DNA from: Gnetum montanum
Taxonomy: Eukaryota; Streptophyta; Gnetopsida; Gnetales; Gnetaceae
Length of the DNA stretch: 42,589 nt
Direction of reading: 5' to 3'
Assembly (NCBI GenBank): GCA_015680685.1
Contig: MNCI01000798.1
Coordinates: 282,307-324,895 of the forward strand
Position 1 is the stretch's first letter. Every line of letters begins with the position of its first letter. The translations under genes and the position numbers were made by a program. Shown here piece by piece: positions 10,496 through 21,699 of the stretch. The notes under the pieces are model-generated. The model ran no database searches. It saw only the letters and a list, made by a program, of their open reading frames with translations, and was not told the origin of the DNA.

Positions 10496-11449
10496 GTATG
10501 ATGTAAGCAGGTAGCCTAGATTTTACTTAGTGTAGCCTATCTTGTAGTTCCTTTGGTTCAATCCTTTTTAAGATCCCTTTTATCCTCAAATCAATGTCTT
10601 TAAAGCTTAAAGAAATATGAATTGGAGAATGATGCCATATCTATCAATATGTTTCAACCGTAACTATGACCTCATAGGGCTATTACCAAGCCTTTGATTT
10701 TCCTATAATTAGGTTTAAACATGAAATAGAGAGTGAGAGTATCTATTTAGAATAAATGAAAAATTTATAGAAGAAATAATGTGATGTCAGTATTTCAACT
10801 TGATGTGTTAATTAAACTTAAAATTTTTTTTAATGATCATATCTTAGGAATAATGCTAATTTCTATGAATCATCCTCCTTCTAATGCTACAAAGATGTTG
10901 CAGTCAAAATCATCATAAATCTAAGATTCAAAAGAACCCTACATGAAATGAGCTAAGCATTCCATAGTCACCAAATTATTTAAAGAAATAAATCTCTAAA
11001 CTGAAAGCAGATTTGCATATTGTTAGAAATTCTAATAATCTAAGGTAGTTTTTTTTTTCAAACATGAGCAAATAACAACAAAAAAGAATGCAGAAAATAG
11101 TTGGTAAAAGTAAAGAAAATATAATAAAAAAGAAAACAAAGTCTATGCATGACATAATGAAAATTAAAAAAGTTATGTAAAATGAGATCTACGAAGAAGC
11201 AGAGAATACATGGTTAAAAAAAGAAAATCTATAAAATAGATTTAATAAATTAAAAAAAATCACATTCTTAAATTAGGAGGATAGCAAAATAGATATTTTG
11301 TAATTCTAATGCAAAATGAACCCTTAACAAAGTTCCATAAGATAAACTTGCATAACATCATATGATAATCCCATAGAGATACAAACATTTAATAAGCTAG
11401 AAAACATGATGAATATTAGTTAAAGAGTACACATTCTTTAGCATTGATT
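10496..11449. other. AT-rich stretch upstream of the reverse-strand gag
   Basis: This is where the 5' leader and LTR of the reverse-strand gag element would lie, but no second LTR copy or clear primer-binding site was found. The rest is A-rich with poly(A)-like runs near 11040-11260. Confidence 0.35.
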
Positions 11450-12480
11450 TCATAGGCTAATGATGAAAAACCAAATTCCATTAAGAGCTTTCCCTTATCT
11501 CTTACTTGCTCATTCTTTGCGATGGATGCTATAGCAGGACATCTTGCAAGTTGAGTATCTTTTGTTGAGAGTCCCTAAAGATTCCCCCTACACCCATGGT
11601 CTAAAATATTTAGGTGTTGATGAGGTACAAGCTCCCCCTACATATGTGAAAATATCCTTTCAATAACTTCAACTATAGGGAGAGTGTTATTCTTCCATTA
11701 GGCCTTTTAAGATCAACTTGTTCTTTGCAAAGATGTAATCTTGATTCTTCGTTTGTCATCAAGATACTAGACCTGCATTACAACACTAAAATCAAGTGTG
11801 GAGACTAAGGTCTTGCATTAGTTATGTCTTTAAAAAATTCTTTCCTAGATACTTAGTAAGGATCATCTTTTAAAAAGAAAGAACTATGTCATTAGACATT
11901 GAGGATCCAAATATCATAGTAGCAACTATAGTCTTCAACTTTTGTAATGCATCCATTACTTGACTATCCATTCATGGGTTACTTTGCCTTTGTAGAGATG
12001 CATCTTTGAATCTCATCAACTTGTGCAATAAAAGTCCATTAAAATTCATGCAAGATTTCTTGAAGAAATATTAGATGTCATGCCAGAGTGCAAAGATGTT
12101 AGAGTAGACATCTTGAAATTATGTAATAGATGTCTACCTCCTAAGATAGACATATACTATCAAAATGAGACATCTTAAATGTAGTTGAAATGTATAACTA
12201 TTAGAGTAGATTTCTACCTTGCCAAGGCCAAAATTAAAGATCCTTGTTTTAAGGTCTAGAACCTCTGGACACCTCCAAACAAGTTTTCATATCCCTCGAA
12301 ACCTCGTAGACTCATAAAAATAAGTCCAAACACCCCCAAACATGAAAAAACACCTTGGAATAATCATGAAAAAAATAAACACAAGAAAACACACATAAAC
12401 ATCACACATACATTGAGGATTGCACAAGGGCTAGGTGTTGTCATCATCAAATGTCCATACATTTATAGTGCCATATCAAG
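11450..12480 (-). mobile_element. Possible old Ty1/copia LTR or 3' end, poorly defined
   Basis: Two reverse-strand polypurine runs (GTAGGGGGAAT at about 11587 and GTAGGGGGAGC at about 11632) resemble copia polypurine tracts. The 12090-12230 stretch repeats AGACATCT and AGATGTCT motifs like those in the copia LTRs at 14.9 and 26.2 kb. The reverse strand also has TTTGATGATGACAACACCTA at about 12450, resembling the sequence before copia polypurine tracts. Boundaries cannot be set. This is a weak call. Confidence 0.3.
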
Positions 12481-13049
12481 ATCAAGTTTGAAGAATTTTG
12501 AAAGCAAGGCCTCCCATTAGTAGTACCTTATGATAAGGATATTAAATAATTTATGTCCTTAAGAAATTTCTTTTGAAATTTTACTTTTCTTGGAATATAC
12601 ATGAATTACATTAAAGGTACCAATTCAAATTATTCAATTAACATACTTCAAAAATCTTCAAAATACAATTGGAATTTATGATTTCATAAGGAAGCAATAA
12701 TTTGATATCATAGCTTAATTAAGAGTATGAAATATAGGACATATATGTTTAAACAATAATGAACATTCAACAAAGAGCTTTTGGTTCATGAATTATGGTC
12801 AAGGGATCTAAACCACTTGAAACTAATACATTCTAGTTAAGAACATGATTTATCAACAAAAACTTTAAAAGTAGCACAAGTAGGTCATTATAGCATATTA
12901 TAGCTCAACATTTTGCAAGATCAAGTGGAAATTTTTTTGGATATTCAAAGGTTTCCATTACCTTCCATTCAATCATTTTGCTAAATGCTAACATAAAAAT
13001 AAACTAATCTAGTCTAATCTCATCAAGTCAAGGAATACTGATTATATTT
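12481..13049. other. AT-rich non-coding stretch
   Basis: No convincing frame, repeat or RNA is visible. It probably belongs to the decayed internal region of the reverse-strand copia element whose gag follows. Confidence 0.35.
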
Positions 13050-13976
13050 ATACTTGTTGTTACTTTTCTTTCAAATGGAGTTTAGTATGAGGTCGTCCAT
13101 TATAGAGTACCTCCCTAGCATGCATATGATCATTTTCTTTTGCAACATCAAGATGTTTGTTTGAGTCACTAACTTCTTCCTCTAACTTTCTCACCTTGGG
13201 CCTCCAAATATTTCTAACCTACAACTCATACTATCTAGGCTTCTTTTGATAAGATAATGTAGTCAATTTATAACACTTTGATCATAAATAACAATAAGAT
13301 TATGTATGCCTAAAATTACCATAGTAAAAACACATACTATTTTTCATTTGGATTGCATGAGCAAACTTGGGTGTATACCTTCTATTTGATGAAGTGCTTG
13401 TAGATGTATTATAGTGGGAATGAATTCTTAGTTCTTTATCATTATTTTGATCTCCACTTTGTCCTATCATGATTTGTGGAGTCTCATTCTCTTCAGTTAA
13501 CCTATCATTGATGAGCTTCAAATTTGCAAGATCCTTGTTAATCTGCTCATGGAAAGGGTTGTCATTTTTTCCTTAGCCCTTTAGGTTTGAGTTTTCCTTT
13601 TCAAGACTTGAGTACTTTATATTAAATTGAGCTATCTTTATTTCTTTAGTATACATGGCCTTTTTCATTTTGCTACATAAACTTTCAAAGGAAATCACCT
13701 TATTACAAAGTAGCTCACATCTTTCTTTCAAAGAAGTTTAATCTTCTTCAATTTCGTTATTAGAAATTGAATCATTGATGGGATTTTGATGTGCCAAGGC
13801 TATATACAAAAGATATGAATCTTCGAGTATATTGCTCATTTCCTGTTCGTCATCCCAACTTATATAGATGTCACTTCTTATTCTTTCTATACTATAATCA
13901 TTCTCTTGTGACGTGTAAACATTGGGGAATTTGGAGGCCATATGGCTTCTTCCACCACATATCCAACATTCCATAG
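13050..13976 (-). pseudogene. gag: Ty1/copia gag with two zinc-knuckle remnants, decayed
   Basis: Reverse-strand reading from about 13976 begins MECWICGGRSHMASKFPN. This is a CCHC knuckle (C-x2-C-x4-H-x4-C) in which the last Cys is Phe. It continues through an acidic linker, a coiled-coil-like stretch (CELLCNKVISFESLCSKMKK, FNIKYSSLEKENSNLKG) with an in-frame stop near 13575, then LKLINDRLTEENETPQ and a serine/threonine-rich linker. A second knuckle start follows, MCFYYGNFRHT (C-x2-Y where C is expected). More gag-like, charged sequence (RKLEEEVSDSNKHLDVAKEN) follows to about 13100. The order of knuckle, coiled coil and second knuckle resembles plant copia gag proteins. It lies directly downstream of the LTR and primer-binding site on the same strand. 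No pol is found further left. Confidence 0.65.
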
Positions 13977-14225
13977 AAAAGGTATGAAAATTTGAAAGTT
14001 TAGATTATGTACCTCTAGTCTTACCTTTGCTACCCAAAATGTTGTTGATGAGTTAAGTGAATTTATCCAAGATGAATGCCCAAACTAAGAACCTTATGTA
14101 CAGAAAAAACTCTTGCATTTGAGTCTTCTAGCATTTAAAGATAATCCCATTTAATATTAGTAACTTGATGTATGATCCTCCTTCCATCGTTCACTCCTGA
14201 GTTATTACAATCAAAACTAGTAGCA

Positions 14226-14243
14226 CTTGGTTTTGATAAAACT
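14226..14243 (-). other. Primer-binding site of the reverse-strand copia element (degenerate)
   Basis: The reverse strand reads TTTTATCAAAACCAAG just after the LTR end. It matches the usual plant initiator-Met primer site TGGTATCAGAGC plus the following CAAG, with several changes. Its position immediately inside the LTR supports the call. Confidence 0.55.
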
Positions 14244-14245
14244 TA

Positions 14246-15029
14246 TGGATTGAGAACTTAGAGGTGGGGTTGAATAATTTTTCCAATTTAAAATCACTAT
14301 AGCCATCAAAATTAAACATAATTTTTATGTGGTTTTCCAACTTGGGTAGTCCACACTTGGAGTGTAGAATCTGTGCACACCTCCAGACTTTGTTGCTTCG
14401 GAAATGTGGTTTGAAGGATATCATAACCTTTACAAGATTTGAGCTTCACTCCAAAGTGTATCATCAATGTAAAATCACTCAATCCCACAAGATTACAACA
14501 AGATCAAAATATGGTTTCAAGGATCCAAAAATCTGTACAAATGTAAGCTCTACATCAAAGTGTTTTGTTACTGCAAAAGCACTTAACCCCTCAAGGTCCC
14601 AACAAGCTCAGCATAGATGCCTTCTCACAATAAGCACATCAACCTTGTAGGGTTTACAAGAAAGAAGAAAAGAATCAAGGAAAGAGTGTAACCAAGTTTA
14701 AAAACTCCTTGTAATGAAGGCTCTCAAAACTTTCAACACAATACAAATGATTAGAATAATAAAGAACAAAGTCAAATCTCTTGAAGCCTACAATGCTTGA
14801 TATTCAATGAATAGTGCTTTCATATTTTCTAAGAATTTCACATTGTCTAATACCTTTTAAACTTCCAAAAAATCCACAAAATTTATGCAATATCTATAAA
14901 ACAACTAGCTTGGATGTCTAATTCAAAGTAGAGATGTCTATCTACAATCAACCTCAGTTCAAAAGAGACATCTACCGTTAGATGTGTTTTCCAAGAGTTA
15001 GATGTTTACTACCAATGTGAGATGTATAT
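14246..15029 (-). mobile_element. Ty1/copia LTR, part 1 (interrupted by a gypsy element)
   Basis: The reverse complement matches the forward-strand LTR at 25762-26931 along its length, including CAAGCATTGTAGGCTTCAAG, TTGTATTGTGTTGAA, ACCTTGAGGGGTTAAGTGCT and TTGTAAAGGTTATGATATCC. It ends TCTCAATCCA in both copies. Homology stops abruptly at 15029 where a gypsy LTR begins and resumes at 25099. Together the two parts make about 1164 bp, close to the 1170 bp of the other copy. Downstream on the same strand are the primer site and gag, so it serves as a 5' LTR. Confidence 0.85.
15025..15029. repeat. Target-site duplication TATAT (left)
   Basis: TATAT directly precedes the TGTAATG start of the gypsy 5' LTR. 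The same five bases follow the TGTCACA end of the 3' LTR at 25094-25098. Five bases is the standard duplication for LTR elements. Confidence 0.85.
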
Positions 15030-15541
15030 TGTAATGTCCCATCCCTTGTTAAGGATGGAAACAATTGTAAACAATGTAATTAACCTTCAATGAAGGGACA
15101 CCTTTTCATAAGGAGTTATGATTATTCATGTATCCCTTAAGAAAGGGTTTGACCTATGCGATTTAAGGTTAGGATTAGGGGTCATGCTGGGCATTGGAGT
15201 TGTGGAGTTGAGAGAGGAAAGTAATAGGAACTAGGTGTAGTGGGATAAAAAGGAATTGATCACTCCTTTGGTAGGAATGCCTAACAATGGTGGTAGTGTC
15301 GGATTGCCTCTAAGGCTTAAGTGGCATGGAAAGATAGTCCAAAGGGCATTATAGTATTCTCTTCCATTAATATAACTTTTTTGTTTTCCTTTTTTTTTTC
15401 ATTTTTAGTACTAAGTATTTATTTACCAGTTAATTAATTTATTAAATATTTATAATATTTCTAATATATTATCTAAGAAAGTAATGATTGCAATAAATTA
15501 AGTGATTGTATTTTTATGACATCTAGGAATGGGATGTCACA
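15030..15541 (+). repeat. 5' LTR of the chromovirus
   Basis: It starts TGTAATGTCCCATCCC and ends GGGATGTCACA. The ends form short inverted sequences (TGTAATGTCCCATCC and GGAATGGGATGTCACA). It matches 24585-25093 throughout, for example AACAATTGTAAACAATGTAA and TTCAATGAAGGG. The second half is AT-rich. Confidence 0.92.
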
Positions 15542-15543
15542 TT

Positions 15544-15555
15544 TGGTATAAGAGC
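15544..15555 (+). other. Primer-binding site (Met tRNA type)
   Basis: TGGTATAAGAGC lies two bases after the 5' LTR. It differs from the common plant TGGTATCAGAGC at one position. Confidence 0.9.
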
Positions 15556-15770
15556 AAACCATGATTTAGGAAGCAAAGTGGAAAAAAAACTTTATATTCT
15601 TATGATTGTTATTATAGAATACAAGCACATTTAAGCAAAATAAAAAAATGGAAGAAAATATTATTTTATTTTCTAACAAAGAAGGAGTGAGAGGAAGTAC
15701 ATCTAAGCAGGATATAGAAAAGGAAGAGCAGTAGAAAGAAGCAGAATGGAAAAGATGTAAAGAAAGCAAT
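15556..15770 (+). pseudogene. Leader and possible N-terminal gag segment of the chromovirus
   Basis: After the primer site a forward frame begins at an ATG near 15648 (MEENIILFSNKEGVRGSTSK, then QDIEKEEQ and a stop). It is charged and could be the native start of gag. It then runs into unrelated sequence, while recognisable gag resumes near 20077. Confidence 0.4.
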
Positions 15771-15775
15771 TGCGA

Positions 15776-17950
15776 TTATTTATTACAACTGAACGACTTA
15801 AGAAGATCTATGAATATCTTTAATTGTGATTCCATTTCTTTAGTAGTAGCATCTATCTTACAGAGCAGTACCTTGCATCCAACTAGTCCTTCACACAATT
15901 GTTTCATATATTTGGTCACACATCTTGCTGTAGCTGTTGATTCCTTTTTTCTTCTATGTTGGGGCTTCAACATATCCATCTATATTAATCAATCATCCAT
16001 GTCATTTTGTCATTCCTTCTCCTTTCTTTGTAGAAACAAGATTTAAATTATGAGTTATGAGCAAATCAACATAAGAAAAAAGAAGTACCTAAAATTGATC
16101 ATTGTCAATTTGGATGAACCATTTAAGAGTCTCTAGATGGTGAGTATAGCATGTTGCACTTGCTAATTCTCCTAAGAGTTTCTCCAAATATTTTATAGCA
16201 TTTGGAGCATCCTCAAAAATTGGATGCAAAGATGATGGAACTACAACTTGTATTAAATTATAATATGCCTTAAAGTTACATTTCTAAGACTCTCGTAAAT
16301 GGTAGACACCCTCATGAATAGAATAGGGTTTGTTATTAGAGATTCGTTGACTAATGCACTAATGAAGCACAAGTTCTTCTTCCCCAATTGCCCCTATCTT
16401 TTCCATAGAATAAGAAAAACCCAAGATAGAGAAAGAAGAAACCACTAGAATAGACTCAAAAAATGATGTCGATGCTACCTATGGAAGGGAACCTCTTTCA
16501 GGTGTCAGAGTAAAAGAAGGCGTGGCTGGTAATCTAGGTGGTGGAATAGGAGTTTATTCGAAAGTGACACCTGCATCATCTCTATCCATCTCTCAAATAA
16601 AGTACTATTACTCCACAAGCATCTACAACACAAAAAAATCAACATCATACAAAGGAAGAAGGAAAGTATTCAAAGCTTTAAATAACTAAAACTTATCTCT
16701 GGTTACTTTTCCTTATCTTTTCTTGAACTTTGTCAAGTTTGTTGGGGTTGTTGTTGCGCCTGTTGTTGGGTTTGTTGTCTTATAATTACTGGACTGCCAG
16801 AAATTTGCCTAATATGTTACCTCTACAAAAAGAAATTTATTTAAAAAATAAGACATTAAAATAAGCTAATTATATTTAAATATATACCTTAGGAGTAGAA
16901 AGTGTGATCTATTCTTCTGATTGAACCATACGAAAGGTAGAAGTATTTTGAACTTCTTCAACTTGTGCAACTCCAACACTCTACATTGGTTCATTCTACA
17001 ACCCAAATTGCATTTTCAAATACATAAAATGAAAACATAATTAATAACAAGGAAATAATAAGAACATGAAAATACTTCATTGATTTCCTCCTAATTCTAA
17101 GCATGCTATAAAGCCAATTGATCTTTCTTGGCATCCATAATCTTACTCTTTATAACTCTCTCATCTTTGAGAAATTTAGGACATAACTGAGGATTGTAAT
17201 GAGTAAAACATTTTTTTGGATGGTCATAACTTAGGATCATACACATGATCAAGGTTATACAACATAGGGTATAGGATTTGGAAGGATTTTGCTAGGCAAT
17301 AGGAATTTCAATCATGGCATTATACTAGGCAGAGAAACAAGACAATGATTAGTCATAAATTCTACAAATTATGGCACCATGAAGTATGAAAATAGAATAA
17401 GATCTAACATAGGATTTCTATTTATACCACAAAATGTTACTACTAATAAATAGACATAAATCAAAGTGAGCCTCATTAATGAAATCTCCATGAACAAATT
17501 AGCTTTTGCCAATGGCAAAATCAATAACATAATTAAATAATCCCTTCTTACAAAAAGATTTAAATTTCGGAGAATAAGTTGAAGGAAATAAAGGATCCTC
17601 TCTTTGTTAAAAACCTAAGGCTTCTTGAATATCAAGATGAAAGATTGTTATTACTCCAAAAACTAAATGGGAAGTAGAACATTTTTTACTATTGTACTAT
17701 TTACACCATTCCATAAGAATGCCCTTGCAATGGGAGAGTTTAAAAATAGGAAAAATAAGTAAATCAGCTAACGTAGAAGTGGTAAGGGACTAAAAACCCT
17801 CCTTCCAAAGTAAGCTACGAATATGATCAGCAATAGAGAGTACATTATTTTGATGTAAAATAATAGTGGGCAATTAACAGCTACCTAAAGGAGTTTGAGG
17901 TGAAGCTTAACATTTGGGAGTGATGATGAAGATGGTTAAAAGTCCTTTGA
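15776..17950 (-). pseudogene. Unidentified decayed reverse-strand ORF inside the chromovirus
   Basis: The reverse strand carries a long trail of protein-like segments opposite to the host element. N-terminal side (about 17860-17100): NNVLSIADHIRSLLWKEGF, KSFCKKGLFNYVIDFAIGKS, HGDFINEAHFDLCLFISSN, THYNPQLCPKFLKDERVIKS. Middle: a Gln/Thr/Asn-rich part (about 16800-16730), AQVEEVQNTSTFRMVQSEE, and a Pro-rich part (PIPPPRLPATPSFTLTPERG). C-terminal side: FEDAPNAIKYLEKLLGELAS and an open 67-residue frame (15776-15979) with KYMKQLCEGLVGCKVLLCKI, ending in TAA. Stops interrupt it about every 30-50 residues. No known catalytic motif is seen. It is probably the product of another transposon inserted into the chromovirus. 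The family is unknown. Confidence 0.45.
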
Positions 17951-18029
17951 TGATAGAAAATCTTCAAGCTTCTATGCTATTAATCTTCTACTAATGTTGA
18001 GTTGTGATGAGTAATTCATCCTTCTTCTC

Positions 18030-18535
18030 ATATTTATAATACAATAGTAGAAATCTTAGTAAAAGAAAAGAGAAAGTTATAACTTAGGATAACCAAAGAT
18101 TTAATAAAAACTAACATTTACTTTTTTAAAGAAAAAGCTAACATTTACCTTTTGTTTTTAAAAGCTAACATTCACTTTTTTAGATTTTATAATTTCTAGG
18201 TTCACTAAAATGAAATTATCTATAGCTTAACTCAAAGTACACTCTGAGATAATTATCTATGGTTTGAAAGATATGGTAATTCTTCAATTACATGTAGTTT
18301 TTTTAAAAAATTATATTTAAAATAAACATGCTTTTTAATTTTAAATTTTAAAAAATTTATTTTTAAATTATTTTTCAAAAATGTGTTTTTTAAAAATTTT
18401 TAAAAAATAAAAATGTAAAAAAATAAAGAAGTGGGGTAGGAGGTCTCGAGTTCAATGTTGAGCCCCAAAAAAATTTCTTGTTTTTTCTTAAAAAATTAAT
18501 AATATATATATTTATTTCAAAAAAAAATTGGAGGG
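18030..18535. other. Very AT-rich stretch with poly(A)/poly(T) runs
   Basis: Long A and T runs (about 18300-18530) with no coding potential. It lies between the reverse ORF and the pyrimidine-rich repeats and is part of the presumed insert. Confidence 0.5.
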
Positions 18536-18839
18536 CCACAAGCCCTTAGGAAGGCCACAACCGATCCTCCCAACCACTGTGGCTAGAAGAATTACCAATA
18601 ATAGTTGGCCATGTTGCCAGCCACGGTTGACTTACTGTTGCGACTAGCAGTTGTCTAGGGACTAGCCTACACCACACCCGCTTGCACTATGCCTCACCAC
18701 ACCGCATCATGCCTACCCACACCAAGCCCATTCGTACTACACTATGCCTACCTACTACCACACAACACCATGCCTACGCGTTCACTGCACTATGATTGCT
18801 ATTGCATCTACCACTATTTCTTGCCTACTACATACATCA

Positions 18840-19110
18840 TTGGTAATCATCTCTAGTGTTGTCGATCACTACCTTCAATGTCGCCAATCACCACCTCTAG
18901 TGCCATTAGCACCACTGATAACTACCTCTAGTGCCACTGATAACTACCTCTAGTGCTACTGATCATTGCCTCTGACACTGTTGATAACTACCTCTAATGC
19001 CACCAATCATTGCTTTTAGCGTCGTCGATAACTACCTCTTTAGACACCACCAATAACTGCCTCTCCATGCATAAGCCTTGAGACAAGTACCTAACAACTG
19101 CCTCTCCACA
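18840..19110 (+). repeat. Degenerate short tandem repeats (CTACCTCTAGTGCCACTGAT type)
   Basis: Motifs such as AACTACCTCTAGTGCCACTG and ATCATTGCCTCTGACACTG recur about eight times with spacing of roughly 24-36 bp. Copies vary by substitutions and small indels. It is noncoding and part of the presumed insert. Confidence 0.6.
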
Positions 19111-19114
19111 TGTA

Positions 19115-19460
19115 GGCCCTAAGATGAGCTATGCTAGGCCTGACTAGGGCTACATAGGCCCTGAAATGGGCCATGCAAGCCTTGAAAATGGGCCACATTG
19201 GCCCTAAAAATGGGATATGGTGGCCCATTCAAGGGTCACGTAGGCCCTAAAATGGGCTGTTAGAACATCACACAACCTTGCCACTATAGAGAACCAAGAC
19301 CCAAAATCATAGATGGTGATTATCATCGATGGTGGACCATAATGAGAGCAGGTGTGCTATGTATTGATGCTTTGGTCATAAGGTCATCAAGACTTGTCAC
19401 GCTGGCCTAAGGGAAGGTAGCATGGATCATGTAACAGGCCACATTGGCTCAAAAGAGGGT
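19115..19460 (+). repeat. Degenerate GGGCCAYRYRGGCCCTRAAAT repeats
   Basis: Phrases like ACATAGGCCCTGAAATGGGC, TTGAAAATGGGCCACATTGG and CCCTAAAAATGGGATATGG recur at roughly 30 bp intervals at 19115-19260, with further single copies at about 19430-19480. Many contain GGCC/GGGCC palindromes. No coding function is visible. Confidence 0.5.
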
Positions 19461-19499
19461 CGTGCAAACCTTGGAATGGGTTATCCATCAATAGATGGA

Positions 19500-20060
19500 A
19501 AAAATCAAAATTTTCCTGACAACTAAAGGGATTTTAAAATTCTTGTCAATTCATAGAAAAATTTCAAAAAACATTTTATACCCATAATTGTTAATTTAAA
19601 TTAAGAATATGCACAATTATTTACAAAAATTTCAATTAGCTTCTTGATAACAAGGGGAATAAAATTTTTTTCATTAAACATGCATGGTTTGGAGTAGAAC
19701 TAGGATGGATGACCTCTCAAGAAGTCTTGAAAAATGTGCAAGTTTTGTAAACTTAAAATAGTTATAACTTTTGAATTTGGAGTCTATTTCCAAGCAAACA
19801 AAAATTGATTCCAATAGATTTGAACCTCCTAGACTCAATGAAATGGTTGATTTAGCTTTTGGATTATAAAAATGTATCATTTAATTCATTATTTTAGGTC
19901 CTAAAAATAATTAGGATTCGCTACTTGATAAGAAATCCATGATAGTTTCAACTTCTTCTGCAACTGACTAATAATTTTGAGACAAATAAAAAGTGCCATA
20001 AAAGCTAAGGATTATTAGCATACCTAATTTCTTCAACTTTCCAATGTCCAAAACCCAAAG
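19500..20060. other. AT-rich tail of the presumed insert
   Basis: No feature beyond short chance ORFs. The right junction with chromovirus sequence probably lies between about 19.98 and 20.06 kb, because gag becomes readable at 20077. Confidence 0.4.
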
Positions 20061-20076
20061 AATAAATTGGAGAGAA

Positions 20077-21165
20077 ATGGAGGCCTGAGTCAATGACCAG
20101 ATGAATGCCCTTAAAGATCAAATTAATGAGATCAAGGATGTTCAAGAAGAACATCGTCACTCAAACCAGGGGTTCAAACAGAGATGCAAAATATGTCTAA
20201 GGAAATTAAAAAATTGTCCTAGAGTTTAGATGATAAATGGTAGGATGTGCAAGAAAAGATGGATTTCTTTGCAAACTCCATCAAGCAATTAACTAACCAT
20301 CTCATTAAACCTTCAAATCCTATCCATGGTCTACCTCGGAAACAACATCAAGATCAAGGTCAACTTTTCCCTAGGGATCCATGCCAAATACAACCCCCAC
20401 TTACTAGTAGATAGAATACTGAAACCCCTCTTGTAGGTCATAGAATTGAAATCGAAGGTGAGGGATATGGGAACTAGCTCAATCCATCTAGAGAATCATT
20501 GACACAAGTACATGCTAAGAAAATAAAATTAGATGATTATGATGAAGCCCATGGATCCAATGCTAAGATAAAGGATTGGCTTGATACAATGAAAAATTAT
20601 TTTGATATGTTGAATTTGTCAAGCCATGAATGTTTAAAATTTATCTCCTTGTATTTAAGAGGACTTGCAGCAACATGATGGAATGGATTGAGATCTCAAG
20701 GTTTGATTACAAATTGGCTTAACTTTTGTTGAGATTTTGAATAGAAATTTGTTTCCAATTATTTCCTCAAAGAGTGCAAAATGAGATTTGATTCCTTAAG
20801 GTTGGGAAGGAGATCCATAGATGATTACTACAAGGAATTCTATGATCTTTCTCAATATGTAAGATACTGGGATGAGGGAGAATTAGCTTCAAAATTCATT
20901 GGAGGACTACATACTCAACTGCATCCCCAAACATGAGCCCATAGTCCTCAATTTGCTGTTGAAGCATATAGAATTACTAAGGATTATAAGGAATTGAATC
21001 AAATATGAACTACCCTTCGACAAGAAACTCTTCGAAAAACTACCTTTCTACAAGTAACAGTAGAGAAAACATCAACCAAAAGAGCTCAATTAGGATTAGG
21101 GTGTTTTGTTTGTAGCAAAGATTATTTCAAAAGAGATTGCCAAAATTTTTTAGCAAAAATACAAA
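20077..21165 (+). pseudogene. gag: Chromovirus gag
   Basis: From the ATG at 20077 the frame reads VNDQMNALKDQINEIKDVQE, then a linker, then the capsid-like domain: KKIKLDDYDEAHGSNAKIKD, WLDTMKNYFDMLNLSSHECL, KFISLYLRGLAAT, SIDDYYKEFYDLSQYV, ELASKFIGGLHTQLHPQT. These match the plant Retrotrans_gag pattern (W..M..YF, A..W, L.....F, F.GL). A zinc knuckle follows at 21102-21140: CFVCSKDYFKRDC. It has the C-x2-C-x3-H-x4-C spacing of plant chromoviruses, with Tyr where His is expected. Several stops and frameshifts are present, so it is not functional. Confidence 0.8.
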
Positions 21166-21299
21166 GGACCAACTAAATCAAGAATCAAAAACCCAACCCA
21201 AACATGAACAAAGCAAAAATTCCAACAGCCACCATAGCCATAAAGAAGATATCTACATCAACTAAATCAGGTCTACGTAAATTTCAATTTGCTTTATTG

Positions 21300-21640
21300 A
21301 TTTTAGAAGGTTCAATTAAAGGTAAAAAAATTTAATTTTTGATTGATAGTGGTTCTAGTGATAACTTTATTTATTCAAAGTTAATTAATTTATTGAAATT
21401 AAGTGTACCTTCTATGAAAATTATTAAGATAGAACTGGCAGATGGAATGCTTGTGAGAAAGCATACCAAGTATGGAGAAATTAACTTTACCTTGCAAAAC
21501 ATACCTTTCATTGATGAATTCTTTAAATGTAAACTAGGAGATGTTGATGTAATTTTAGAAATTTCTTTCTTGCAAAAATTTGATATTACTACCCACTTTG
21601 AAACTTGTATTTTAAAAGTGCCANAAGGAATATAAAGATT
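21300..21640 (+). pseudogene. pro: Chromovirus aspartic protease domain
   Basis: An open stretch of about 98 codons reads LIDSGSSDNFIYSKLINLLK, the DSG active-site motif of plant gypsy proteases (DSGSxxNFI) with the Asp at 21345. It continues with KIELADGMLVRKHTKYGEIN and GDVDVILEISFLQKFDITTH, where the usual second motif is LGxxWL. The active-site DSG is intact. The base at 21624 is an unresolved N. The frame is then lost before RT. Confidence 0.8.
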
Positions 21641-21699
21641 CAGTATTTGGTGAAACTAGAGAACTACCTCTAAAAAGAACTATCAAGAATGATATTGAT

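Noticed and set aside
18744-18953. Thr/Ser/Cys-rich forward ORF
   Set aside because: It is a translation of the CTACCTCTAGTGCC-type repeats and has no protein family features.
15774-20016. GATTATT as a firm target-site duplication for the insert in the chromovirus
   Set aside because: A seven-base AT-rich match between two loosely defined junctions can easily occur by chance. It is kept only as a hint in the finding.
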